A DNA stretch of 17,872 nt from Chloroflexota bacterium (GTDB lineage Bacteria > Chloroflexota > Anaerolineae > Anaerolineales > Villigracilaceae). The notes under the pieces are model-generated. The model ran no database searches and had not been told where the DNA came from. It was given only the letters and a program-made list of their open reading frames with translations. How positions within the stretch are numbered: the stretch's first letter is position 1; every line of letters starts with the position of its first letter. The position numbers and the translations under genes were made by a program. Positions 17,531 through 17,872 of the stretch are shown here, piece by piece. Location of the stretch: NCBI GenBank assembly GCA_021823555.1, contig JAKANW010000005.1, positions 1 to 17,872 on the forward strand. Reading direction: 5' to 3'.

Positions 17531-17566
17531 AGACCCTAAAAGTTTCCTGAAAAACCTTTAGGGTCT
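17531..17566. repeat. CCTAAAGGTTT palindrome, copy 3 (kinase-HPt gap)
   Basis: The arms AGACCCTAAAAGTTT (17531-17545) and AAACCTTTAGGGTCT (17552-17566) pair over 15 positions with one mismatch, around a 6-base loop. It is the same family as copies 1 and 2 but lies on the other side of the window, in a plus-strand operon. It ends 17 bp before the HPt start. There is no T-tract, so a role as terminator is uncertain. Confidence 0.88.
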
Positions 17567-17583
17567 AATCGTAAGGAGGAGGC

Positions 17584-17872
17584 ATGTCAGAGTCTGTGAT
17601 TGATCAGACCGTGTTCGATGGCTTGAAAGAATCGGTCGGGGCAGATTACATTACAGAGCTGGTCGGCGCCTTTTTGGAGGAAGCGCCCGCATTGATCGCC
17701 CAACTCCGCCCGGCGCTCATCGCGGGAGATGCGGAAACCTTCCGCCGCGCGGCGCATTCCGTCAAGTCCAACGCGGCCACCTTCGGCGCGACGCGCCTCT
17801 CCGAATTGGCAAAAGAACTGGAATTCATGGCGCGTGAAAATCGGCTGGGGGAGGTCGGCAACAGGATCGAGG
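17584..17872 (+). CDS. HPt domain phosphotransfer protein (3' end beyond window)
   Basis: The first 96 codons show a histidine phosphotransfer domain: helical throughout, with the signature AAHSVKSNAATFGA, where H58 is the predicted phospho-acceptor and K61 the usual neighbouring Lys. The motif differs from the classical HxLKGSS by VKSN. The family role is to pass a phosphoryl group between receiver domains. ATG 17584 has an excellent GGAGGAGG just upstream. Placed right after a hybrid kinase with two receivers, it probably takes phosphate from that kinase and passes it to a response regulator, perhaps in its own C-terminal part or encoded downstream. The gene is cut by the window edge, so its full length and any fused domains are unknown. 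Confidence 0.9.
   Translation, partial: MSESVIDQTVFDGLKESVGADYITELVGAFLEEAPALIAQLRPALIAGDAETFRRAAHSVKSNAATFGATRLSELAKELEFMARENRLGEVGNRIE

Noticed and set aside
17531..17566. Rho-independent terminator after the kinase
   Set aside because: The stem is good but no T-run follows on the plus strand, and the same repeat occurs inside atpE and in the I-K gap, so it is better called a dispersed palindrome.

Overview
The window looks like a bacterial chromosome segment, most likely from a member of the Chloroflexota (class Anaerolineae or a relative). That guess rests on a bacterial A/V-type (rotary) ATPase operon in place of an F-type one, strong GGAGG ribosome binding sites, a very large soluble multi-GAF hybrid histidine kinase, and many short palindromic repeats between genes. 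No rRNA, tRNA, CRISPR array, transposase or phage gene was seen.

Layout. (1) Positions 1-780, plus strand: a protein-L-isoaspartate O-methyltransferase that carries a lipoprotein signal peptide. (2) Positions 12603 down to 728, minus strand: one long collinear gene set. It opens with a complete V/A-type ATPase operon in the order H(G)-I-K-E-C-F-A-B-D, the order known from Thermus. Two tightly spaced small unknown genes (81 and 64 aa) and a large membrane protein with a degenerate spermidine-synthase-like domain follow. The last gene converges on the methyltransferase and overlaps its 3' end by 53 bp. (3) Positions 12604-13349: a divergent intergenic region with a plausible sigma70-type promoter for the ATPase operon, a long leader, and a plus-strand ORF that looks like the remnant of a Cys-containing PAS domain. 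(4) Positions 13350-17872, plus strand: a 1388-aa hybrid kinase (four GAF, PAS, HisKA, HATPase, two receiver domains), then an HPt-domain gene cut off by the window edge. Together these can form a His-Asp-His phosphorelay.

How the genes work together. A3B3 plus D, F, C, E and H make the soluble and stalk parts of the rotary ATPase; I and the K ring make the membrane ion channel. K keeps Gln32, Glu61 and Thr62, which makes Na+ coupling worth considering alongside H+.

Most unusual signal. Foldable palindromes sit at the I|K, E|C, C|F, F|A and B|D junctions of the ATPase operon but not at A|B, where both products are needed in three copies. One family, with arms built on CCTAAAGGTTT, occurs three times: at E|C, where it encodes the last ~16 residues of subunit E; at I|K; and between the kinase and the HPt gene. 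A separate 201-bp element with 13-bp terminal inverted repeats fills the F|A gap.
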